Shown here: piece by piece, positions 43,965-54,100 of the stretch
Layout: every line of letters starts with the position of its first letter
How positions within the stretch are numbered: position 1 is the stretch's first letter
NCBI GenBank assembly: GCA_012839475.1
Contig: DUNG01000034.1
Coordinates: forward strand, 186,001-250,000
Origin: Petrimonas sp.
GTDB lineage: Bacteria; Bacteroidota; Bacteroidia; Bacteroidales; Dysgonomonadaceae
Direction: 5' to 3'
Length of the DNA: 64,000 bases
Notes under the pieces: generated by a model
Told to the model about the DNA's origin: nothing
The model's database searches: none
Seen by the model: only the letters and a program-made list of their open reading frames with translations
Position numbers and translations under genes: made by a program

Positions 43965-46127
43965 ATGGGGCAAATAACACCAGAAAAATGCATCCTTCGA
44001 TCAATCTATTCTATCCTATTGATCGGGGTTTGCCTTTTTGTTGGCGGATGCAAAGAAAAGTTGCCGAAGCCCCAAATCATTATGCCCGGCACTACTTCCC
44101 GGTACATGAAGCTCAACCTGTCCAGCGCCAACCAAATGAATATTACCCGCACGGCCTCTAACGAGTACCGATTGACAACAACGGGAGAAGACCCCTACAT
44201 TGTTAGCGAAAAGTTGATGAGGTCTGTGCATAAGGACTCCGTCGTATTGACATTCGAGTACAAAAGCAGTGCTAAAATCGATTTTATTCAAGTGTTTTTG
44301 GGACACCCTATAACAGAAGCTCGCTCCATTTTCTTTGGTTCGCTATCCCCGACTACCTCATGGGAAACTGCCTCCTTGAACCTATACGAGATAATAAACA
44401 AGTTATCGTGGGGCAAAGTGGGCGATGTGTTCCGGCTGGATTTTGGCAATCGCCCAGGTATCAATATCGAGATAAAAAATATCTATTTCAGGACTTTGAA
44501 CGAAGAGGAAAGGGGAATAGTCATCGCTGTAGAAGAACAAACAAAAAAAGATGAAGCAGTTGCCCAATCCCTGTCCAAGTACATAGCACAGAAGTTTTCA
44601 TCCCAGATAGAAGAGGTCAAGGTGGAGAATGATAAAATAACCATCAGCGGTCACCATGCCGGAGAGGGCACCTTTAGCCTTCGAGAGATCTTGCCCAACG
44701 ATACGCTGACAACCACCACCCATTTCAGGAATAGGATCCCGCTGGAAAACAAAACATTCCAGGTAACGGTCGATCGGAAAGGATATATTGACGATTTACA
44801 GTACGATCGAATCCTTTCCAAGTGGGTGATCGTGAAAGAGACGCCTTCGAAAAACGAGATCGCCTCGCATGCCCGATACGCCGATATTATCACCCCCCAA
44901 CGCTCCATGCAGCCAGGTATCATGAAAAGCAAAAAGGGGTTGGGCGGTTTCTTCATGAACCAATTCCAAAGCGATCTGGATATCTTGGGAATACATAGCA
45001 TAACCGTTAACATCCCCTTTACCGTTTTCATGTACGCTAGCCCGGGAGCAAACCGTATCGCACATCGGTATGGAAACAAAACCTACTACTTCGCACGCGA
45101 TGGCTACCTGAATGGCTTAGACCAAGCCCTAAAAGCAGCCGCACGGAGAGATATCGTGGTCGCCGCGATCATCCTGGTGCAGAAAGCATCGGAATGCGCC
45201 GATCCCGAGATAGGCAGGTTGCTGCAACATCCAGACTTCACCTCCGAGGGGATATACACGATGCCGAACCTGACCACCGATGAGTCGGTTCACTGCTACG
45301 CGGCCGCCCTCGACTTCCTGGCTTCACGCTACAACACCCCTGAAAACAGGCACGGCAGAATCCACAAATGGATCATGCACAACGAAGTGGATGCTGGACT
45401 CACCTGGACCAACATGGGAAGGAAACCGATGATGGTCTATCTCGACACCTATATCAAATCGATGAGGATGTGCCATAACATTTCACGTGCCTATGACGGA
45501 CACAGCGAGGTGATGGGCTCCTATACCCATTCGTGGACCGAGCCGGTGGAACTTTACGCTTCAAAAGAGCTTCTGGAGAACCTGGTCTCATTCAGTCAGG
45601 TAGAGGGCGACTTCCCGTGGGGCGTCGCCTACCACCCCTACCCGCAGGATTTGAACGAGCCCAAAACGTGGCTCGATACAAAAGCGACATTCAGCACCGC
45701 GAGCCAGCTGGTTACCTTCAAAAACCTGGAAGTGATCGACCACTGGATAAAACAACCGGGAAACCAATACCTGGGAGCGACCAAGCGCACCTTGTGGCTC
45801 TCTGAAAACGGGACCAACTCCAGGACTTACGGTGAACAGGATTTGAAAGAGCAAGCAGCCGGCTTTGCCTACGCGTGGAAGAAACTGAGCAAGCTGGACG
45901 GGATAGACGGTATCCAATGGCACAACTGGATCGATAACCGCCATGAATTTGGCTTGAAGATAGGGTTGCGAAAGTTCCCGGATGACGAGACAGACCCGGG
46001 AGGAGCCAAGCCGGTGTGGCATGCCTACAAGGCTGGCGACACGGATGAGGAAGACACCGTGTTTGACCAATACAAAACCCTGATAGGGATTAAAGACTGG
46101 AGTGAGATCATGAAGGCCATACATTAA
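43965..46127 (+). CDS. DUF5722 lipoprotein, putative TIM-barrel glycosidase
   Basis: 720 residues. Lipobox LFVGGC near residue 29. A beta-sandwich region (about 45-290) precedes a barrel-like domain (about 300-690). Two blocks look like clan GH-A catalytic motifs: KWIMHNEVDAGLTW (Asn-Glu as in an acid/base site) and RTLWLSENGTNSRTY (Glu as in a nucleophile strand end), with HNWIDNRHEFGL after it. This reading is inference; DUF5722 has no function known to me. It lies between rhamnosidases on the same strand, 78 bases after the first one. Confidence 0.75.
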   Translation: MGQITPEKCILRSIYSILLIGVCLFVGGCKEKLPKPQIIMPGTTSRYMKLNLSSANQMNITRTASNEYRLTTTGEDPYIVSEKLMRSVHKDSVVLTFEYKSSAKIDFIQVFLGHPITEARSIFFGSLSPTTSWETASLNLYEIINKLSWGKVGDVFRLDFGNRPGINIEIKNIYFRTLNEEERGIVIAVEEQTKKDEAVAQSLSKYIAQKFSSQIEEVKVENDKITISGHHAGEGTFSLREILPNDTLTTTTHFRNRIPLENKTFQVTVDRKGYIDDLQYDRILSKWVIVKETPSKNEIASHARYADIITPQRSMQPGIMKSKKGLGGFFMNQFQSDLDILGIHSITVNIPFTVFMYASPGANRIAHRYGNKTYYFARDGYLNGLDQALKAAARRDIVVAAIILVQKASECADPEIGRLLQHPDFTSEGIYTMPNLTTDESVHCYAAALDFLASRYNTPENRHGRIHKWIMHNEVDAGLTWTNMGRKPMMVYLDTYIKSMRMCHNISRAYDGHSEVMGSYTHSWTEPVELYASKELLENLVSFSQVEGDFPWGVAYHPYPQDLNEPKTWLDTKATFSTASQLVTFKNLEVIDHWIKQPGNQYLGATKRTLWLSENGTNSRTYGEQDLKEQAAGFAYAWKKLSKLDGIDGIQWHNWIDNRHEFGLKIGLRKFPDDETDPGGAKPVWHAYKAGDTDEEDTVFDQYKTLIGIKDWSEIMKAIH

Positions 46128-46133
46128 TGCAGA

Positions 46134-46379
46134 ATGAAGAACAAAAAACGACTTATCGTAAATGGAATACTAGGTCTGTTCCTCCTGATGACACACGTGG
46201 CATGCCAAACCGGCGTGCAGAACAAGGTGAACGACCAGCTCGTGCCCCTGCCACCCCACTCCGTCCGGTTGGAGGGTTACCTGGACGACTACATCCAACT
46301 CTCCATCGACAACTGGAATAACGGTATGCATGTCTGTACCTGGATACCACGAAAGCAACATGATTACAATAATCATTAA
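46134..46379 (+). pseudogene. Truncated glycosidase N-terminus (lipoprotein stub)
   Basis: 81 codons beginning 6 bases after the DUF5722 stop. A good lipoprotein signal (LIVNGILGLFLLMTHVAC) is followed by QLVPLPPHSVRLEGYLDDYI, which resembles the start of GH127/DUF1680-type six-hairpin enzymes in Bacteroidota. The similarity fades after about residue 65 and the frame stops at 46379, with no continuing glycosidase frame downstream. Most likely a gene that lost its body by deletion. The family call is tentative. Confidence 0.5.
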
Positions 46380-46499
46380 ACACCCTTGGGAACTATTTCG
46401 TTAAGCCAAACGAGCAGAGGACAAGTTTACTTGGAGTATGCCGTGGCGAGAAATAGTCTAACTTTAGTGAATGATTATTCCATACGAATATACAACTAC

Positions 46500-49400
46500 A
46501 TGACAATGAAAAAAACAGCACATTCCCTATCTCTACGGGCAACCCTTTTCGTAGGGGTAGTCTTTCTGATCTTGGGCGTATCCTGTACGCCATCGTCCAA
46601 GCTCCCTACTAAGGAGTTATCAGCCGCGCTGGAGAGCGGGTTCGTCACGCCACCCGACTCCATCCAGACCGGCGTTTACTGGTACTGGATATCGGACCAC
46701 ATCTCCAAAGAGGGAGTGGTTAAAGACCTCCACGCCATGAGGGAGGCGGGGATTAATCGCGCCTTTATTGGTAACATCGGTATCAATGAGCTCCCCTACG
46801 GCGATGTGAAAATGTTTAGCGACGAGTGGTGGGAAATCCTGCACCTCGCGTTAAAAACGGCCACCGAACTCGACATCGAGATTGGGATATTCAACTCCCC
46901 CGGGTGGAGCCAATCGGGGGGACCGTGGATCAAGCCGGAGGAGGCGATGAGGTACCTGGCCTCTTCCCAGGTGACCGTGCAAGGAGCACAAGAATTTAAG
47001 CAGGCCCTGCCACAACCTACCGATGAGTTTCAGGATGTGAAGGTCGTCGCCTTCCCCTCACCGGGGGACGACTCCCATAGGCTGAGCCATTTGAATGCAT
47101 CCATCCTGTCGAACCCATCCGTAGCAGGGCTCTCGAAAATCACGGACCGGGATAACCGCACGGGCATAACCTTCCCCGCCGATGGGGAGTTCCAACTGCT
47201 TTTCAAAACGGAAAAGCCCTTTACCGCAAGAAGCCTTACCCTGCAAATTGCCGAATCGCCCCTGCATGCAAGAGCCTCTCTCGAGGCGAAGCAGGAGATC
47301 GGCGAATATACAACCGTGGCCGAGTTCGAGGTCAACCGTTCCAACACTGCCTTGAACGTGGGGTTCGATCCCTACGCGCCGGTGGTCATCACCCTCCCGG
47401 AAGTCACCGCAACGGAGTTCAAGCTAACCCTGAGCAACGTCCAGCCATCGGCCGGGCTGACCGAGGTGCTGTTAAGCGCTGTCCCAAGGCTGGAGAGGTA
47501 TAGCGAAAAGACGCTGGCCAAGATGCACCCTACACCCCTCCCCTACTGGGGTGACTACCTCTGGAGGGAGCAACCCGAACCGAGCGATCAGACACTCGTG
47601 CTCCAGTGCGAGGAGGTGATCGACCTTACAAGTCAACTCGATGAAAACGGCGTGCTCACCTGGAACGTGCCCGAGGGGGAGTGGACCATCCTACGCCTGG
47701 GAATGGCCCCCACCCTTGTCACCAACAGTCCAGCCTCACCGGAAGCAACGGGCCTCGAAGTGGATAAGATGAGCAAGGAGTGGGTGAAAGAGCACTTCGA
47801 CAGGTTCCTCGGGGAGATATTAAGGAAGATTCCCGAAAAAGATAGGAGATCGTTCAAAGTGGTCGTGCAGGATAGCTACGAGACGGGGGGACAAAACATC
47901 ACCGATGGATTCCTGGAAGAGTTTCAAGAGCGATACGGGTACAACCCCTTCCCGTACCTCCCGGTGTACCAGGGGTTCGTTGTCAACAGCCAGCGCGCAT
48001 CCGACGCTTTCCTGTGGGACGTGCGGCGTATGGTGGCCGATAAGGTGGCCTACGACTACGTGGGGGGACTCAGGGAGGTGAGCCATCAACACGGGCTCAC
48101 CACCTGGCTGGAAAACTACGGCCACTGGGGCTTTCCCGGCGAGTTCCTCATGTATGGAGGACAATCAGACGAGGTGTCAGGAGAGTACTGGAGTGAAGGA
48201 GACCTTGGTGATATCGAGAACCGGGCAGCCACCTCGGCTGGCCATATCTACGGCAAAACCAAGATATCGGCCGAGTCGAACACCTCCGGGGGGCCTGCTT
48301 ATTCGCGCCACCCAGCCATGATGAAGCAACGTACCGACCGTTTCTTCGCCGAGGGGATCAATAACACCCTGCTGCACGTCTTTATCATGCAGCCCTACGA
48401 GGAGAGGAACCCGGGCGTGAACGCCTGGTTTGGCAACGAGTTCGACCGTAAGAACACCTGGTTCTCGCAACTGGATCTCTTTACAAGCTACCTGAAGCGG
48501 TCCAACTTCATGCTCCAGCAGGGGTTGAACGTGGCCGACGTGGCCTACTTTATCGGGGAAGATACACCGAAGATGACGGGGGTAACCGATCCGCCACTGC
48601 CCATCGGCTACCAGTTCGACTATATCAACGCCGAGGTAATCACACGGGATATGTACGTGAAGGACAGGATGCTTACCTTGCCGCACGGCACCCGGTACAA
48701 ACTGCTCGTGCTGCCCAAGCAGGAGACGATGCGGCCCGAACTGCTCGAGAAGATCAAGGAGCTGGTAAACAAGGGAGCTAACGTGCTCGGTCCCGCACCC
48801 ACCCGCTCCCCGAGCCTACAGAACCAGCCTGAAGCAGACCAACGGGTACAGGAGATGGCGGCCGAACTCTGGGCGGGAGTGGACGGCGTGAACAGGAAAG
48901 AGGCCCGCTACGGAAAAGGGAGGATCATGAGCGGACTCACCCTGGAAGAGGCGTTCCAACTGATCCGCTGCATCCCCGACTGTAAGCTGCCGGAAGACAA
49001 CTCCATCCACTACGGACACCGGGCGTTGGAGGGAATCGATATCTACTTTGTCTCCAACCAAGCCAATGAGGTGAAAGAGATTCAACCGGAGTTTAGGGTC
49101 ACCGGAAAGCAACCCGAGCTGTGGAATGCTATCGATGGATCGATACGACCACTGCCTGCCTACGAACAGAAGGGCGAAACGACCGCGGTGCCGATGAGAC
49201 TCGCACCGTACGAAAGTGCATTCGTGGTATTCCGTGACAAGGCAACATCGATCCCCTCTATGAACCTATTCGATAACTACCCGGAAGAGGAGGTCGTGGA
49301 AGAGCTACAAGGACCATGGAAAGTGCAGTTCGACCCCTCAAGGAGGGGACCAAGCGAGCCCGTTACCTTCCAAGCGCTGCAGGACTGGACTACCTCAAGC

Positions 49401-49778
49401 GATGAACGGGTTAAGTACTACTCCGGTGAAGCAGCCTACGTGACTCCATTCACCCTCCCCGAAAAGCGGGAAGGGGAAACCATATGGTTGGACCTGGGAA
49501 ACCTGACCGCCATGGCCAAGGTACGAGTTAATGGTGTATACGCCGGTGGTGCCTGGACGCCCCCCTACAGGGTGAACATCACCGAGCAGGTACAAGCGGG
49601 AGAGAATCAACTGGAAGTCACCGTGGTGAACAACTGGATGAACCGGGTGATCGGCGATTTGAACCTGCCGAAAGCGAAACGAGAGACGTGGTCCCTCGTG
49701 AACCCGTACAATAAAAACAGCCCGCTGCAACCTTCGGGGTTACTCGGACCTGTAACGATCAAGAGAGTCAACTATTAA
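46500..49778 (+). CDS. GH106-type alpha-L-rhamnosidase, lipoprotein
   Basis: 1092 residues from ATG 46500 (ATG 46506 also fits). Lipobox near LILGVSC. The glycosidase barrel region opens with GVYWYWISDHISKEGVVKDL and continues REAGINRAFIGNIGINE, IEIGIFNSPGWSQSGGPWI, characteristic of GH106. Acidic residues in VVQDSYETGGQN and TKISAESNTSGG are candidates for the calcium-dependent inverting centre. C-terminal beta-sandwich domains (about 880-1092) end with a GH2-like sugar-binding fold (EGETIWLDLGNLTAMAKV). It removes alpha-rhamnose, typically from rhamnogalacturonan side chains or similar glycans. Confidence 0.88.
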   Translation: MTMKKTAHSLSLRATLFVGVVFLILGVSCTPSSKLPTKELSAALESGFVTPPDSIQTGVYWYWISDHISKEGVVKDLHAMREAGINRAFIGNIGINELPYGDVKMFSDEWWEILHLALKTATELDIEIGIFNSPGWSQSGGPWIKPEEAMRYLASSQVTVQGAQEFKQALPQPTDEFQDVKVVAFPSPGDDSHRLSHLNASILSNPSVAGLSKITDRDNRTGITFPADGEFQLLFKTEKPFTARSLTLQIAESPLHARASLEAKQEIGEYTTVAEFEVNRSNTALNVGFDPYAPVVITLPEVTATEFKLTLSNVQPSAGLTEVLLSAVPRLERYSEKTLAKMHPTPLPYWGDYLWREQPEPSDQTLVLQCEEVIDLTSQLDENGVLTWNVPEGEWTILRLGMAPTLVTNSPASPEATGLEVDKMSKEWVKEHFDRFLGEILRKIPEKDRRSFKVVVQDSYETGGQNITDGFLEEFQERYGYNPFPYLPVYQGFVVNSQRASDAFLWDVRRMVADKVAYDYVGGLREVSHQHGLTTWLENYGHWGFPGEFLMYGGQSDEVSGEYWSEGDLGDIENRAATSAGHIYGKTKISAESNTSGGPAYSRHPAMMKQRTDRFFAEGINNTLLHVFIMQPYEERNPGVNAWFGNEFDRKNTWFSQLDLFTSYLKRSNFMLQQGLNVADVAYFIGEDTPKMTGVTDPPLPIGYQFDYINAEVITRDMYVKDRMLTLPHGTRYKLLVLPKQETMRPELLEKIKELVNKGANVLGPAPTRSPSLQNQPEADQRVQEMAAELWAGVDGVNRKEARYGKGRIMSGLTLEEAFQLIRCIPDCKLPEDNSIHYGHRALEGIDIYFVSNQANEVKEIQPEFRVTGKQPELWNAIDGSIRPLPAYEQKGETTAVPMRLAPYESAFVVFRDKATSIPSMNLFDNYPEEEVVEELQGPWKVQFDPSRRGPSEPVTFQALQDWTTSSDERVKYYSGEAAYVTPFTLPEKREGETIWLDLGNLTAMAKVRVNGVYAGGAWTPPYRVNITEQVQAGENQLEVTVVNNWMNRVIGDLNLPKAKRETWSLVNPYNKNSPLQPSGLLGPVTIKRVNY

Positions 49779-49860
49779 CGCCATTTTACCCGGTTACGCC
49801 CCAACTTATCGGAGCATATCAATTAAGAAAATCAACTAATAACCCATAAACAAAAACAAC

Positions 49861-51069
49861 ATGACAAGTCGTAGAGAGTTCTTGAAAAAAACAGCCGCCG
49901 CGGGAGCCGCAATTGCCCTAACACCTGGTTCCATCACGGGACGGAACACAAGGATACATGCTCGCCTATCCAATGACCCCGTATCGAACAAACCGGTAGA
50001 CACTTTCACGGTAAATGCCCGTTCCGCCATGAATATACCATCAATCCGACCGAGAGAGATCACCATCCCCGATACCGCGGGGTTCAAGGTGTTGAAAGGC
50101 GACTTCCACATACACACGCTCTTCTCCGATGGACAAGTGATGCCGGCAGATAGGGTGAACGAAGCCGTGCAAAACGGGCTGGATGTTATCTCGATAACTG
50201 ACCACATCGAGGTGCGCCCCTTTTTCAGTACCGTGGGACGTTGGAAGATAAATGACGAGCAGGGGTTAAACCACAACTTATCGTACGAGATCGCGAAACC
50301 GGAGGCCGAACGAAATAATCTCTTGTTGGTACCCGGTACGGAAATTACCAAATCCCATATGCCTCCCGGCCATTTCAACGTCCTCTTCACCCAAGATGTT
50401 AACCCCATCTCGGCCGCGGTAGACGACTGGAAGAAAATGTTACAAATAGCCGTTGACCAAGGAGGGTTCGTAATCTGGGATCACCCCGGATGGCAAGCAC
50501 CGCAATATGGGGGCATAGAGCAAGGCTCACCGCTACGGTTCACCAAAGAGCACGAAGAGACATACAAGAAAGGGTGGATACACGGGATCGAGATATTTAA
50601 CGGTACCGAGTACTACCCGGTGGTTTTGGACTGGTGCAACGAGCGTGACCTGGCCCTCTTCGCCAATAGTGATATCCACCCTTCCGAACTGAGCCAATAC
50701 GGGATACATAACCCGGCACGACCCATCACACTGGTACTGGCCAAGGATCGAACGCTGGAAAGTATACGTGAAGCGCTATTCGCGAAACGCACCATCGCCT
50801 GGGCAGCCCATATGCTGTGGGGACGTGACCCTTGGTTGCCGGAACTGTTCAACGCGTCAGTCGAGATGAAATCCATCTCCCCGGGTACGCTGGAACTGAC
50901 CAACAAGAGCTCACTCCCCATCACCGTGTCAAGCGGGGGAGTAGCCATCAACCTGCACCAAAACCAAAAACAGCAACTCTACCGCGCGGAAAGGTGCAAA
51001 AAGCTCACGGTGCTAAACTGGATGATAGGAATGGACAAACCACTGGAAGTACCACTTTCAATGGGTTGA
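49861..51069 (+). CDS. Exported PHP-domain phosphoesterase, Tat signal
   Basis: 402 residues. N-terminal twin-arginine signal (SRREFLKKTAAAGAAIAL). The PHP domain starts near residue 78: FHIHTLFSDGQ (metal histidines), DVISITDHIEV, then PGTEITKSH, WDHPGW and ANSDIHPSEL, supplying the usual His/Asp/Glu cluster for two or three metals. The last 70 residues form a small beta domain (ITVSSGGVAINL). The related PHP enzymes hydrolyse phosphomonoesters or diesters. Export by Tat fits a folded metal enzyme. Placement among rhamnosidases suggests a phosphate-bearing or phosphodiester-linked sugar substrate; that is inference. Confidence 0.85.
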   Translation: MTSRREFLKKTAAAGAAIALTPGSITGRNTRIHARLSNDPVSNKPVDTFTVNARSAMNIPSIRPREITIPDTAGFKVLKGDFHIHTLFSDGQVMPADRVNEAVQNGLDVISITDHIEVRPFFSTVGRWKINDEQGLNHNLSYEIAKPEAERNNLLLVPGTEITKSHMPPGHFNVLFTQDVNPISAAVDDWKKMLQIAVDQGGFVIWDHPGWQAPQYGGIEQGSPLRFTKEHEETYKKGWIHGIEIFNGTEYYPVVLDWCNERDLALFANSDIHPSELSQYGIHNPARPITLVLAKDRTLESIREALFAKRTIAWAAHMLWGRDPWLPELFNASVEMKSISPGTLELTNKSSLPITVSSGGVAINLHQNQKQQLYRAERCKKLTVLNWMIGMDKPLEVPLSMG

Positions 51070-51195
51070 GTAAGGCAAGATCCGCGTGATACGTCCCTAC
51101 AATAATTCACATGAATAGATTATTTGCCACGTTCGGCAAAATAAGAGCAAAAAAACAACAACTTAATGTGACCAAAAATTAAGAACCTGAAAACA

Positions 51196-54100
51196 ATGAT
51201 AATAGTGTCGAAGATTTACATGAAAACGGTTAACAGGGTTATTTTGCCAATAACAATCCTGTTTTTCCTGCTGGGAGCGATTGCCTGCTCTCCCACCCGG
51301 CTCGATTCTCTGAAAGTAGAGTACGAGGAGACCCCATTAGGCATCGATGTCGAGAAACCACGCTTTAGCTGGCAAATGAACTCCCGACAACCGGGTATAT
51401 CTCAACGGGCCTACCGTATCGTAGTCACGGACGAAACGGGGCAGGAAGTATGGGATAGTGGAACCATCGAGGACGACCGCTCCTTGAATATCGAGTATGC
51501 CGGTGAAGCGCTGCATCCCACCACGCGCTACCACTGGAAGGTAAACGTCTGGAGCCAAAATACGGGGAAACAAAATGCCGGGCAAACAAACACGGGAAGT
51601 CGGGAAGAGAAGCCGTTGTCTGCCGAATCCTGGTTCGAGACGGGCTTGATGGATCCCTCGATAGCGGCATGGGCCGGTGCGAAATGGATCGGGGGCGGTG
51701 ACGACGATCGGGTGCTCTATCCCGACTACTTCCACACGTTCAATATCCATTACACCATCCAGCTGGACAGGGAGAGCGGCTCCACGAAAGCGGGGTTCAT
51801 TTACGGTGCCAACGACCCCCGGCTAATGAATAAAAACCTGAATATCTACAACCTTCAGAACGAAAAAGACGCATCGTACGTAGAGGTAGAACTGGATATA
51901 TCGGGACTGGATAACGGGGAACCCGCCTACTTGAACGTCTACCGTGTAGGGTACGCGCCGGGAGACAGCCGGGAGACCCCGTTACGACGATTGTCCATTC
52001 CAACTTCCCTTATCAACAAGCAGAACAGGTACGACCCCCATAAGATAACCTTGAAAGCCACGTATAGCGTAACCGAGTTCCACCTGGGCGATAAAGGAAA
52101 CACCAACAGGCTGGGATCAGTGGTTATCAACCCGATAGGTGACAGCGGGGACTACATCTGCTTTCCGCACCTTTGCGAGATTGGGTTCACGGCTCAACCA
52201 GGGCAATCGGCCACGTTCTCCCAGGTGGAAGTGCGCAACTACCGGGTACCAAACAACCTACTGTTTTCCATCGCAGACAACGCCTATAAAATCTCGGGTG
52301 GTGAGACCGGCACGTTCACCACCGCTAACACGGGGAGAAACGCGATGCCCATGCTCCGCACCACCTTTTCATCGCGGCGGGAACCGATCGAAAAGGCACG
52401 CCTCTACGTTACCTCAAGGGGCATCTACGAGGTGTACATGAACGGCAGGCGGGTTGGCGACGACTACTTCAATCCGGGATTGACGCAATACAACAAGCAC
52501 CATATGTACCAAACGTACGACGTAACGGAGTTCGTGCAACCGGGGCTAAACGCCATGGGGGCCATCTTGGGTGAAGGGTGGTGGAGCGGCTCTATCACCT
52601 ACATGGGGTACCTTTGGAACCTGTTTGGCGACTGCCAGTCGCTCCTGGCCAAGCTGGTCATCACCTACGCCGACGGGACGGAAGAGACGGTAGTAACCGA
52701 TCCCAACACGTGGTACTACTTCAACGATGGGCCGATAACCTACAGTAGTATATTTCAAGGGGAGGTGTACGACGCCCGGAAAGAGACCGCGATCGAGGGG
52801 TGGGCAGAAGCCTCGTACGACCCCTCTGGTTGGGAAAAAGCCAGGGAGGTAAACCCAGAAGGAGTAATCACCCACGACCAAATGATAGAGCAGAACAGGA
52901 TGCCCGCCGTGAACGACTTCTCCGCGCTAAAACTGATTGGGCAGTACGGCCAAACCGTCAAAAAGATCGATGAGTTGACCGCGATCGCCGTTGAGGAGGT
53001 CCGCCCGGGCGTATACGTGTACGACATGGGACAAAACATGGTGGGTGTACCACGTATTACCCTTTCGGGAGAGACGGCGGGCAAAGAGATCAAGCTTCGC
53101 TTTGCCGAGGTGACCTACCCCGATCTCCCGGAGTTCCGGGAAAACAACGGGATGATCATGCTCGAGAACATCCGTGGGGCACTGGCACAGGACACCTATA
53201 TCACCAAGGGGGGCAATGAAGTAATCCAGCCCCGTTTCACCTTTCACGGCTACCGCTACATCGAAATCACGGGAATAGAGAAGCCACTGCCGCTACATGC
53301 GGTGAAGGGCGAAGTGCTAAGCTCTATCCACGAACTGACTTCCGCCTACGAAACGTCCCACCAAAAAGTGAACAAACTGTGGAGGAATATCACCTGGACC
53401 ATCTTCGGCAACTTCCTGTCAATCCCTACCGACTGCCCTCAACGCAACGAGCGCATGGGCTGGAACGGCGATTTATCGGCCTTCTCCCGCACGGCCACCT
53501 ATATGGCCAACCTTCCGCAATTCCTGAGACGGCACATGCTGGCCATGCGTGACACACAACGGGAAGATGGGCGGTTTTCCGATGTGGCACCCGTGGGTGG
53601 TGGGTTTGGTAGTATCCTGTGGGGCAGCGCCGGGATTACCGTGCCATGGGAAAGCTACATGCAGTATCGAGATACCCGGTTGCTGGCAGAGCACTACGAC
53701 GCGATGAAAGCCTACATCGAATACCTGGTGGCGTACATCGACCCCGAAACGGGCGTGCTCACCGAGGGAAACCTGGGCGACTGGCTGGGACCCGAGCAGG
53801 AGAAAAACGACAACTCTTTGCTCTGGGAGGCCTACTTTATATATGACCTGGAATTAATGCACCGCGTGGCAACCCTTTTGAACAAGCCGGATGACGCGGC
53901 ACGGTTCCTCCAATTACACGGGGAGCGAAAAAGCTTCTTCAACCAAACCTATATAGACCGGGAGACAGGGAAAACCATCCACTCGGGGTTCAGGAATCCA
54001 CAACGGAAAGGGGATGTGATTGATACGCAGACCTCGTACGTGCTGCCACTCGCGTTTGACATCTGCGACGAGGAGATCAAGGAGCGATTCACAACGAACC

